Shown piece by piece: positions 38,777 through 46,494 of a DNA stretch of 64,000 nt (position 1 is the first letter of the stretch; every line of letters starts with the position of its first letter). The notes beneath the pieces were generated by a model. The model did no database searches. It saw only the letters and a list, made by a program, of their open reading frames with translations, and was not told the origin of the DNA. The DNA is from Corallococcus coralloides DSM 2259. GTDB taxonomy: Bacteria; Myxococcota; Myxococcia; Myxococcales; Myxococcaceae. The stretch spans positions 3,348,001 to 3,412,000 of the forward strand of contig NC_017030.1 of NCBI RefSeq assembly GCF_000255295.1. The letters are read 5' to 3'. The position numbers and the translations under genes are program-made.

Positions 38777-40189
38777 GTGCCCAACGCCCTCTCTCGCGGC
38801 CTCTTCAACCTGTTCTTCGGCGCGAAGCGAAAGCCGTTCGCGTCACTGCCCGGTCCCCAGCCGGGGATCCTTGGTACGGCCGGGGACTTCCTGGGGGCTT
38901 CGCCCTGGGACGTCTGCGCCCGCTATGGCCGCGAGTACGGCGGCGTCACGCTCATCTGGATGGGGCCCAATCCCGGACTGGTGCTCAACGACCCGGCGCT
39001 CATCGCGGAGGTCTACGAGTCCCCGCGCCGGATGGAGTTCGAGAAGGGGAACATCAGCGAGCAGATCCGCCCCTCCACGACGGACGACACGGCCTTCACG
39101 GCGGAGCTGCGCGGGGACTGGGTCCAGAAGCGCGCACTGGAGCCCTCCGCGCAGCCGTGGGCCCCGGAGGCGCTGGCGGACCTGGTAGGCCCCATGCAGG
39201 CGGCCATCTCCGAGTTCGTGGACGCGCTGCTGAAGCAGGAGCGCATCGACTTCGCGCCCGCGCTGCGCCGGCTGACGTTCGACGCGTTCTCGGTGGCTCA
39301 GGTGGGGGAGAAGCTGCCGGATCAGGTGTTCGAGGACTTCATGCTGCTCGCGAGGGCGGCGGACGCGCGCATCCAGGCGAAGCTGCCGCTGAAGTTCGTG
39401 AAGCCGCCCAAGGACTTCGAGGCGGTGAAGGCGCGCTTCTACGGGCACTTCGTGGACCGCATCCGCGAGGCCCGCAAGCGGCAGGACCCGGGGGCCGTGG
39501 ACCTCATGTCCCGCTACCTGCGGGAGACACCGGGCATTGATGATCAGGTGCTGGCCCACATGCTCGGGGGCACGTACTTCGGCGGGGCGTTCTCCTCCAG
39601 CGTCACGCTGGTGGGGGCGTTCCACCAGCTCAACAAGTACCCCGGTGCGGACGCGCGCCTCGCCGCCGAGGCCGCTTCGCTGGTGGCGGACGGGCCGCTG
39701 ACGTTCCAGAAGGTGGAGTCCGCGAAGTGGGCGGAGGCGGTGGCGTATGAGGCGCTGCGCATCCTGCCGGCGGTCCGGGTGATGACGCGCACGCCGCCGA
39801 AGGACGCGCAGTTGGCCGGGGTCACGTTGCCGGCGGGTTCGATGATCATGATCTCGAACCAGCACCTGCACCGGGATCCGGCGCACTGGCCGGACCCGGA
39901 CACGTTCAAGCCGGAGCGCTGGCTGGACGGGGGCACGACGCGAGACCCGCTGGGGAGCGGCCACTTCTTCCCCTTCGGCCGGGGCCCGCGCGCGTGCGTG
40001 GGCGCGGACTTCGCGATGGTGTTTCTGAAGACGGCACTGACGACGATTGCCTCCCGCGTGAAGGTCCAGCTCGACTCGACGGAGCCCTTCGAGGAGGGCT
40101 TCTTCTTCGGAGTGGTGCTCCCGAAGGGAGTCACCGGGAAGCTCGTCGCGCGGACGGCTCAGGCGTCACTCAAGGCAAAGGTTGGATGA
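38777..40189 (+). CDS. Cytochrome P450 with atypical I-helix, candidate hydroperoxide-processing P450
   Basis: 470 residues from GTG. The heme-thiolate motif FPFGRGPRACVG (C407) and ExxR (E325-A-L-R328) are intact. The I-helix, LGGTYFGGAFSSSVTL (about 263-278), lacks the acid-Thr pair used to activate O2: in the A/G-G-x-D/E-T alignment, F272 replaces the acid and S273 the Thr. P450s lacking this pair include fatty acid hydroperoxide enzymes (CYP74) and prostaglandin isomerases. Placed directly after a lipoxygenase, it is a good candidate to act on hydroperoxides without needing NADPH. No redox partner gene is nearby. Confidence 0.9.
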   Translation: MPNALSRGLFNLFFGAKRKPFASLPGPQPGILGTAGDFLGASPWDVCARYGREYGGVTLIWMGPNPGLVLNDPALIAEVYESPRRMEFEKGNISEQIRPSTTDDTAFTAELRGDWVQKRALEPSAQPWAPEALADLVGPMQAAISEFVDALLKQERIDFAPALRRLTFDAFSVAQVGEKLPDQVFEDFMLLARAADARIQAKLPLKFVKPPKDFEAVKARFYGHFVDRIREARKRQDPGAVDLMSRYLRETPGIDDQVLAHMLGGTYFGGAFSSSVTLVGAFHQLNKYPGADARLAAEAASLVADGPLTFQKVESAKWAEAVAYEALRILPAVRVMTRTPPKDAQLAGVTLPAGSMIMISNQHLHRDPAHWPDPDTFKPERWLDGGTTRDPLGSGHFFPFGRGPRACVGADFAMVFLKTALTTIASRVKVQLDSTEPFEEGFFFGVVLPKGVTGKLVARTAQASLKAKVG

Positions 40190-40219
40190 GCTGTACCTGC
40201 CCTGGTAGGTTGGTACTCC

Positions 40220-41152
40220 ATGCGCGTCCTCCCTCTTCTCAGGTATGGCCTCCTGCTTGTCCTGGTTGCCTCGCCGTCCCTGGCGAGGGAGGTGTCAGAC
40301 AGGCTGACAATCCGGACGCTCAAGGTCCCAGCCCATCCAGCCCAGGAGTCGTCGTCCATCTATGTCTCCTGGCAGGTGGTGACAGCGCTTCGATTCGAGG
40401 CGGAAGTTGATCCCGCCCGGACGAAGTTCCTGGGATGGGAAGGACGTTTCGAGGCGCCGCTGATCGGCGGCAAGAAGGTCATCCTCGAACCGCTGCGTGA
40501 ACTCGATAGCGGCGAAGCGTTACCCCTGCTGGTGACACTCGTTGATGGAACAGAGTTCACGTTCCTCGTGAGGGCCAAGAGCCGGGAGGATTGGGGCTGG
40601 ATCGACTATCAGGTCAACGTGTTCAAGGACCCAGACAGTTACAATGCGGTCCTCTCGTCGCTCTATGACTCGCTCAGCCGCGAGCGCAGGCTGAGTGAGG
40701 AGAATGAGCGCTTCAAGAAGGAAGAGAACTCGGTTGACCACGCCTATGCGACGCTTCTCGCGAATGGACAGGTCAAGAAGACGCCGTTTCGGCGCGCGAA
40801 GTTCTGGCGCTCGAAGAACGAAGACATGGACGTGGTCGTTGAAGTCTTCTCGGGGCCGGAAAAGGCGGCGGCCGTGATTCACCTGACGAACACCTACCAT
40901 GGCCAGACATGGAGATTCGACGGGGCCTATCTCACTCGCGACTTCTCCAGTGACACCGCTCGCCCGTTCGCGCTTCGCATGAATCGCTCCGTCCTCGTTT
41001 CGGGACAGTCGGGAAGGATCGCCGTCGTTGTCGACAAGAGCGCCTTCGAGGACAAGGACGGGCAGTTGGCCGATCTGGCCCTCCAGATATTCCGGGACGA
41101 TGGACTCCTCCAGGTGTTTGTCGCGATGGATCACACCCTGCTTCGGCAGTAG
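40220..41152 (+). CDS. DUF2381 family protein (myxobacterial paralogous family)
   Basis: 310 residues with a signal peptide ending near SPSLA. Pattern and length match DUF2381, a family expanded in Myxococcaceae and often found beside a Ser/Thr kinase. Visible landmarks are IYVSWQVVTALRFEAEVD, a central coiled stretch SLSRERRLSEENERFKKEE, and SGQSGRIAVVVDKS near the end. Third positions are clearly richer in A/T than in neighbouring genes. It is followed closely by the small lipoprotein gene. Function unknown. Confidence 0.82.
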   Translation: MRVLPLLRYGLLLVLVASPSLAREVSDRLTIRTLKVPAHPAQESSSIYVSWQVVTALRFEAEVDPARTKFLGWEGRFEAPLIGGKKVILEPLRELDSGEALPLLVTLVDGTEFTFLVRAKSREDWGWIDYQVNVFKDPDSYNAVLSSLYDSLSRERRLSEENERFKKEENSVDHAYATLLANGQVKKTPFRRAKFWRSKNEDMDVVVEVFSGPEKAAAVIHLTNTYHGQTWRFDGAYLTRDFSSDTARPFALRMNRSVLVSGQSGRIAVVVDKSAFEDKDGQLADLALQIFRDDGLLQVFVAMDHTLLRQ

Positions 41153-41163
41153 AAGTGGCGCTC

Positions 41164-41655
41164 ATGCGCATGCCCAAGGTCCTGTTGCTCGGCTCCGTTC
41201 TCCTGCTTGGCGTCCCTTCCGGCTGCACTACGGCGGGGGGTGTAGCGCTGCGCCCGGATGGCACTCCAGGACCGCAGGAGTGCCCGGCGAAGGCGCTCGA
41301 AGTCATGCGGTACCTGCGGCTGCGTGTCGGGGATGCAGCGCTGGCGGATCTCGATGCCAACCAGATCGACGCAAGGCGCATCTCGCTCTACGACGGGCCC
41401 ATTGAGAGCATCCTCAAGGACGATATTGGCACCCTTGAGGCGACGACACGCTTGTATGGGCAGGTCTGGACGAGCGGGCCACAGGTCGTCATTCGTTGGT
41501 ACGAGGCCCACCCGCCAGACGGCGACAAGGTTCCCATCTGCGCCGTGGCTCGGCTCAGCCGGGATCAGATGCGGAAGCTGCCTGAGTCAAAGCCTGGAAT
41601 GGCGATTCTCGACGGCTCCGTTGCGGCTGCCTACATCGTCGATTCATTCCGCTGA
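41164..41655 (+). CDS. Small lipoprotein downstream of DUF2381
   Basis: 163 residues from ATG 41164 (a GTG at 41155 is also possible). Lipobox near VPSGC (Cys about 20). The mature part contains CPAKALEVMRYLRLRVGDAAL and ends near IVDSFR. I do not recognise the domain. It starts 11 bases after the DUF2381 stop and is probably cotranscribed; in other myxobacterial loci a kinase gene takes part in such units, but none is here. Confidence 0.68.
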   Translation: MRMPKVLLLGSVLLLGVPSGCTTAGGVALRPDGTPGPQECPAKALEVMRYLRLRVGDAALADLDANQIDARRISLYDGPIESILKDDIGTLEATTRLYGQVWTSGPQVVIRWYEAHPPDGDKVPICAVARLSRDQMRKLPESKPGMAILDGSVAAAYIVDSFR

Positions 41656-41717
41656 CCTCTGGCCATGGGGGCCGCTGGAGCTTTGATCCTGGCTCTGTTT
41701 TCGATGTCGATGCCGTG

Positions 41718-42059
41718 ATGGGCGTCCTTGGGACGATCGGAGAGCGGTTCCAGGATGGAACTTCCGAAGACGAAGCGCTGAGAATCGCCGCGGTGGCGCT
41801 GCTCTACGTTCGCGAGAACGGGAAGTTGGAGGACTACCGCGAGTACTTCCGGAAGTTCTTCATCCCTGCCTCGAAGTCCATTGTCGTGGCCCAGTCGTTC
41901 TCCACGACGGAAGAAGCTGACGCGTGGCTTGCGCAGGGACTGGGACAGGAAGGCGACATGGTTCGCGTCGCGGGGAAGGGCTTTCGGGTCATTCCTCGTA
42001 GGAAGGGCGGCGGGCTGATGTTTCTCCGCACGCCACTTCCCGAAGAAATGGAGCCCTGA
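41718..42059 (+). CDS. Small hypothetical protein
   Basis: 113 residues, starting at ATG 41718 (GTG at 41715 is equally placed). Mostly helical, with ALLYVRENGKLEDYREYFRKF and a Gly/Arg-rich stretch RVIPRRKGGG near the end. No signal or membrane segment. It follows the lipoprotein by 62 bases and shares its AT-richer composition. It may be an immunity or toxin-like accessory, but nothing shows this. Confidence 0.6.
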   Translation: MGVLGTIGERFQDGTSEDEALRIAAVALLYVRENGKLEDYREYFRKFFIPASKSIVVAQSFSTTEEADAWLAQGLGQEGDMVRVAGKGFRVIPRRKGGGLMFLRTPLPEEMEP

Positions 42060-42113
42060 GTCCGGTCCCCGCTGACCAGGTGAGCCGATATGACTCTCGG
42101 TGCCTACCGGCTG

Positions 42114-43250
42114 CTACTGGCCCACGAGCTCGTACGGTTTGAGAGACACCACCGCGTTGCCGCGTGCTCCGCTGTAGTTGGTGTACGTGTGGTTCTTCTC
42201 CAGGGTGTAGAACGAATCGACATAGTCGTCGTCGTTGGTGAACCATTCACCCGGCATGCGATCCACCAGCCCGCTGCCCAGGGCCACCAGGGCGCCGATC
42301 TCCGGCTGGCCGATGGCGGTCAGGATCTGGCTCGCGACATTGAACAGGTAGCTCACCAGTTCCTGGTAGCTGGTGTTGTCGTCGTGCTCCATGAGGATGA
42401 CGTTCGCCGCCGCCCAACGGTAACGCTCCCAGAAGATCAGGACCTGGTTCGGGAAGTAGGTCCTCCCATCCGTGTCCAGATAGGGCATGTCGACGATGTC
42501 CAACTGCGGTGCGTCACGGCTGGGGTCAACACCATTGACGATGGCATAGACCTCCGCGTTACCGGAGATCCAGGGCTCCTCGTCGTCGTTCAGGTAGATG
42601 CGATCGAGGATCGTCACCGGCGTGCTGGTCGCCGCGGCGGCCGTGTCCAGGACGGGCAGGGGACGTTGCCCGAGGGCCACGAGGTGCTCGCGCATCAGCT
42701 TGATGCCGGCGGCCAGGTCTCTGCGCGCGTCGATGTCCACCACCAACACCGGCTGTTCGGGCATGCGGTGCACGTCGAGGCGGTGCACACGGCCAAGGCC
42801 ATCGAAGGCCTCGATGAATCGCCACTGGGAGTCATTGCCATCCGGTTCGTACGCGTAGAGGGGCTCAACGCCTTGCTGCAATGCCGCCAGCATGGACGCG
42901 CTGGCCAGACGAAGCTGCAACAGGCTGTCGAGCTCACGATCGAGGCCCTTGAGCCGGCGGATGTTCAGGTCCGCTCGCTCCGCCACGCCCGTGACGGAGG
43001 ACGGGGCCGACACGGTGCTCAGCCACTGCTTCAGATCCACCGCGAGCTGCTCGCCGCTCAAGCGGGAAGCGAGAGCCTTTCGCAGCACCGGGTCCTGCTT
43101 CGCCAGGGTCAGCGCCACCTCTCGCTTGTCGGCGGCCAGCGACACGCTGATGCGTTCGCGCAGCGCCGCTGGCTTCATGGCGGCGGCGCGAGCTTGGGGG
43201 GCTGCGTTCACGCAAATGAACAGCGCGATGACCATCCCTATCCGCTTCAT
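42114..43250 (-). CDS. DUF3103-type secreted protein
   Basis: 378 residues. A signal peptide ends near APQARA. The middle and C-terminus (PVTILDRIYLNDDEEPWISG, EVYAIVNGV, LDTDGRTYFPNQVLIFWERY, EHDDNTSYQELVSYLFNVA) match what I recall of DUF3103 proteins, a family of unknown role. The ATG at 43250 has GGAG six bases upstream; the longer frame to 43331 lacks one. Convergent with the small hypothetical gene across 54 bases. Confidence 0.7.
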   Translation of the reverse strand: MKRIGMVIALFICVNAAPQARAAAMKPAALRERISVSLAADKREVALTLAKQDPVLRKALASRLSGEQLAVDLKQWLSTVSAPSSVTGVAERADLNIRRLKGLDRELDSLLQLRLASASMLAALQQGVEPLYAYEPDGNDSQWRFIEAFDGLGRVHRLDVHRMPEQPVLVVDIDARRDLAAGIKLMREHLVALGQRPLPVLDTAAAATSTPVTILDRIYLNDDEEPWISGNAEVYAIVNGVDPSRDAPQLDIVDMPYLDTDGRTYFPNQVLIFWERYRWAAANVILMEHDDNTSYQELVSYLFNVASQILTAIGQPEIGALVALGSGLVDRMPGEWFTNDDDYVDSFYTLEKNHTYTNYSGARGNAVVSLKPYELVGQ

Positions 43251-43404
43251 TGGATTCTCCGGTGGGTGAGAGAGGGTGCTGGGCCAGCAGCCGCAGGTGC
43301 ACGGCAACGCTGACCTGCCATTATTCATCACGGCCTGTGTTCCTGGATATACAAGAAAATCAGGATTGCGTGATCCACTCCCAGTGAGGCCACCTCTCGT
43401 TGCA

Positions 43405-43432
43405 GGGACCCGGGCCGGATGAGCCCGGTCCC
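43405..43432 (-). terminator. Hairpin downstream of the CARDB-like gene
   Basis: GGGACC-CGGGC and GCCCGGTCCC arms form a stem with one bulged C around an 8-base loop. It lies 18 bases after the stop of the minus-strand CARDB-like gene. No T run is seen, so confidence is modest. Confidence 0.35.
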
Positions 43433-43450
43433 CGCGGCTGGCTCACTCCA

Positions 43451-44380
43451 TCAGCGCGACATCGAAGCGAAGCCGTCCACGTACCCAATCGTCGGGGTGT
43501 ACTGATCCAGGTGCTCGCGGACCGGGCCGGGCAGGTCGGAATCCAGAGCGCTGGCCGAGTCCTGCACCGTCAACGGCTGGCTCGCGACGACCGTCAAGGT
43601 GAAGGCACCCTGGTTGTTGCTCTCGTTGGTCTCCGCGACGTCTCCATCCACGTCCGCCACGAGGACCAGGTAGTAGGTTCCCGGCGCAATGGCCGTCGAG
43701 AAGGTGATGGCCGTGGGCGCAACGGAGAACGTCCCCGCGCCCGCGCTCACGGGAATCCCGCCGATGTAGCTGAGCACGTTGTAGTTGGCGTCCGTCAAGA
43801 AGACCCCCAGCGTGGACGCGGAAGGCGCGGTGCAGGCGGTGTAGAGGTCCGCCGTGAAGCTGACGGTCCCCCCCGGCGTGATGGTCGCGGGCGTCAGCGT
43901 TCCGGCCGTGAAGTAGAAGTCCGGGAGCTTGGTGGTGCCAATCAGCGTGTCGTCGCCCCACGGCAGCCCAAAGTCCGCTTCGACCTGGATGTAAACGCTT
44001 TGCGGAACGCAGGCCGCCGCTGCCGCCGCCAGCACGGTCTGCGCGCTGGCCTGGACCGTGGCGTAGGAAAAGGACGCCGACAGGGTGCCCGTGGGCGGAA
44101 GGTAGACCCCTGTTCCGGCCCGTCCGAGCAGGATCTGCTGCGAGCTCATCAAGACCCGGTTGGCGGTCCCCTGCGGGGAGCTCGCCAGGTAGAACCGGAT
44201 CTGCGATGACGCCATGATGCTGCTTCCAGTCAGACCATAACTGACCGTGAAGATGGAGTAGGGATTGGAAATCGTCGAGGGGGCGGTCACCGTCGTGACC
44301 CCGATTGCCGCCTGGGCTGGAACCGAGGCAATGCAAACCAGTGCGAAGGCCGCCAGCAGGAGATGCCTGAGTTTTGTCAT
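43451..44380 (-). CDS. Secreted protein with two CARDB-like domains
   Basis: 309 residues. A signal peptide ends at VPAQA. Two Ig-like repeats resemble CARDB adhesion/structural domains: about 27-140 (SYGLTGSSIMASSQIRFYLA) and about 160-270 (ITPGGTVSFTADLYT, then PGTYYLVLVADVDGDVAETN and ESNNQGAFTLTV). It probably acts at the cell surface. Composition is AT-richer than the core. The 130 bases upstream, before the 2OG oxygenase gene's end, hold its promoter. Confidence 0.75.
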   Translation of the reverse strand: MTKLRHLLLAAFALVCIASVPAQAAIGVTTVTAPSTISNPYSIFTVSYGLTGSSIMASSQIRFYLASSPQGTANRVLMSSQQILLGRAGTGVYLPPTGTLSASFSYATVQASAQTVLAAAAAACVPQSVYIQVEADFGLPWGDDTLIGTTKLPDFYFTAGTLTPATITPGGTVSFTADLYTACTAPSASTLGVFLTDANYNVLSYIGGIPVSAGAGTFSVAPTAITFSTAIAPGTYYLVLVADVDGDVAETNESNNQGAFTLTVVASQPLTVQDSASALDSDLPGPVREHLDQYTPTIGYVDGFASMSR

Positions 44381-44510
44381 TTTCTCAGAATGGACAATCT
44401 CAGGCGTTCAAATCAAGGGCTCTCTGTGTGGGTAGGATTGGCCCCGTCAGGGTGATGTCTGCCCATGGGGGAATCCACTATGTCTTTGATGTGTGCCTGA
44501 TGCCCGGGCG

Positions 44511-45194
44511 CTACGCCGCATCATGGAAAATGATGCCCGCCGTGTGCCTCATGCCGGAGCGCACGCGGCTGACACCGTGCCGCAGATTGACGCGGTAGGT
44601 GCCTCGCGTTCCTTGGACCGGGCGATGATGCACCGCGAAGACGACCGCGTCTCCCTGACGCAACGGGACGACCTCCGCTCGTGACTGCATCCGGGGACGC
44701 TGCTCCGTCAGCACGAACTCGCCGCCCGTGAAGTCCCGTCCAGGTTCTGAGAGGAGGATGGCCACCTGGAGAGGGAAGACGTGCTCCCCATACAGGTCCT
44801 GATGCAAGCAGTTGTAGTCGTCCGCGCCGTAGCGCAGGAGCAGGGGCGTGGGCCGCACCTGCCCGGCTTCATGGCAGCGCGCCAGGAAGTCCGCGTGCGA
44901 GTCCGGATACCTCACGTCAATGCCCATCGCCGTGTTCCAGCGGTTCGCGATGGGCGCCAGACACGGGTACAGCGCCGTGCGCAGCTCCGTCACGAGCTCC
45001 GGCAGCGGGTGGTCGAAGTATTTGTATTCGCCCCGGCCAAACCCGTGCCGCGCCATCACCACACGGCTGCGAAAGGCATCGTCCACGTCGTAGAGCATTG
45101 CCAATGCTTCGCAGTCGTCAGGCGTGAGCAGTTGCTCCAGCACCGCGCACCCACGGGTATCCAGCTCCCGGCCCGTTTCTTCCCAGTTCCTCAC
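44511..45194 (-). CDS. 2OG-Fe(II) oxygenase coupled to ada
   Basis: 227 residues from GTG 45194. The iron/2-oxoglutarate site is visible: H131-Q-D133 in CLHQDLYG, the distal His at 189 or 190 in FAVHHRPV, and an Arg (201 or 205) for 2OG in TYRVNLRHGVS. The start overlaps the ada stop by 4 nt (GTGA), so it is translationally coupled. A role in oxidative dealkylation of DNA or RNA, as for AlkB, fits this position, but the sequence is closer to prolyl-hydroxylase-like enzymes than to AlkB itself. Confidence 0.83.
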   Translation of the reverse strand: MRNWEETGRELDTRGCAVLEQLLTPDDCEALAMLYDVDDAFRSRVVMARHGFGRGEYKYFDHPLPELVTELRTALYPCLAPIANRWNTAMGIDVRYPDSHADFLARCHEAGQVRPTPLLLRYGADDYNCLHQDLYGEHVFPLQVAILLSEPGRDFTGGEFVLTEQRPRMQSRAEVVPLRQGDAVVFAVHHRPVQGTRGTYRVNLRHGVSRVRSGMRHTAGIIFHDAA

Positions 45195-46264
45195 CGCTGC
45201 GCCTCCCGCTCCAGCAGTGCGCGCTTGCGCTCCACGCCCCACCGGTAGCCAGACAGCGCGCCGTCATTCCGCACCACGCGGTGGCACGGAATCACCACGG
45301 CCAGCGCGTTCGCGCCACAGGCCTGCGCCACGGCCCGCACGGACTTCGGTGAACCAATCCGCTCAGCGATGTCCGTGTAGCTCGCCGTCTCCCCAGCCGG
45401 GATCTCCCGCAGCGCCTGCCACACGCGCTGCTGGAAGGCCGTGCCCCGCACGTCCAGCGGCAGGTCCAGCCCCACTCTCGGCGCCTCCACGAAGCCCACG
45501 ACCTTCGCCACCAGCTGCTCGAACTTCGCGTCCCCGCCCACCAGCGTCGCCTGCGGGAAGCGGTCCTGGAGGTCCTTCGCCAGCGCGTCCGGATCATCTC
45601 CCATCAGGATGGCGCACACGCCCCGGTCGCTCGTGGCCACCAGGATGGGACCCAGCGAGCACTCCGCGATGGCGAAGCGGATCTCCGTGTTCGCGCCCCC
45701 GGCGCGGAAGTTCGTCGGTGTCATACCCAGGACCTGGCTGGAGGTTTCGTAGAAGCGGCCGCTCGAATTGAAGCCGGCGTCGTAGATGGCTTCAGTGACG
45801 GAGCCGCGCTTCGTCAGCCCCGTGCGGATCCGCTCCGCCCGTTGCGCCGCCGCGTAGCCCTTCGGCGTCAGCCCCGTGACGGCCTTGAACACCCGGTGCA
45901 GGTGATACGGCGACAGCCCCGCGCGCTCCGCCAGCTGCTCCAGGGTCGGCATCTCCTCGGAGGCCTGGATGAAGCGGCACAGCTCGGCCACCCGGTCCGC
46001 GTGCTTCACGGCGAGCGACGGCTCCCCCGGCTTGCACCGCTTGCACGCCCGGTATCCCGCCTGCTCCGCCGCCGCCACCGTCATGTGGAACCCCACATTC
46101 TCCGGCCGCGGCGTCCTCGCGCCACAGGACGGACGGCAGTACACCCCCGTCGTCCGCACGGAATAGAAGAAGCGCCCATCCGCCGCCGCATCCCGAGCGA
46201 CGACCGCCGCCCAGCGCGGGTCGCCCACCGTCGCCGCCGCGAGGGCCTCCGTCTTCGTCGCCAT
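45191..46264 (-). CDS. ada: Bifunctional transcriptional activator / O6-methylguanine-DNA methyltransferase Ada
   Basis: 357 residues, usual Ada length. The N-terminal phosphotriester-repair zinc site is C43, C47, C74 and C77 (VYCRPSC and CKRC). An AraC HTH pair follows (about 90-185). The C-terminal methyltransferase has the acceptor Cys327 in VVIPCHRV. Methylation of Cys43 should turn Ada into an activator of its own operon with the coupled oxygenase. AAGGGAGG precedes the ATG at 46264. The 230-base gap to the divergent C45 gene would hold the Ada-responsive promoter. Confidence 0.95.
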   Translation of the reverse strand: MATKTEALAAATVGDPRWAAVVARDAAADGRFFYSVRTTGVYCRPSCGARTPRPENVGFHMTVAAAEQAGYRACKRCKPGEPSLAVKHADRVAELCRFIQASEEMPTLEQLAERAGLSPYHLHRVFKAVTGLTPKGYAAAQRAERIRTGLTKRGSVTEAIYDAGFNSSGRFYETSSQVLGMTPTNFRAGGANTEIRFAIAECSLGPILVATSDRGVCAILMGDDPDALAKDLQDRFPQATLVGGDAKFEQLVAKVVGFVEAPRVGLDLPLDVRGTAFQQRVWQALREIPAGETASYTDIAERIGSPKSVRAVAQACGANALAVVIPCHRVVRNDGALSGYRWGVERKRALLEREAQR

Positions 46265-46494
46265 GCTCCGCCTCCCTTCGATGTCCACGAGGCGAAACCT
46301 AACTCCCGGTTCCCGGGCCAGCACTCCGCGCCTTGCGGTCGAATTCGGACCGTCATGGAACGGGGCGTCATGCCGTGACGCGGTCCAATCGCGCCAGGAG
46401 TGAACCCCCAGCCACATCCACGCAATGCGTGCCAGCACGCCCGCGTACGACGTGACAGGATGCCGCACCTTTTCCTCCTTCCCATGAGCAAGCC

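Noticed and set aside
41665-41718. A 17-residue hydrophobic peptide frame (MGAAGALILALFSMSMP) before the small hypothetical gene
   Set aside because: It overlaps the next start (TGATG) but has no ribosome site and is too short to support.
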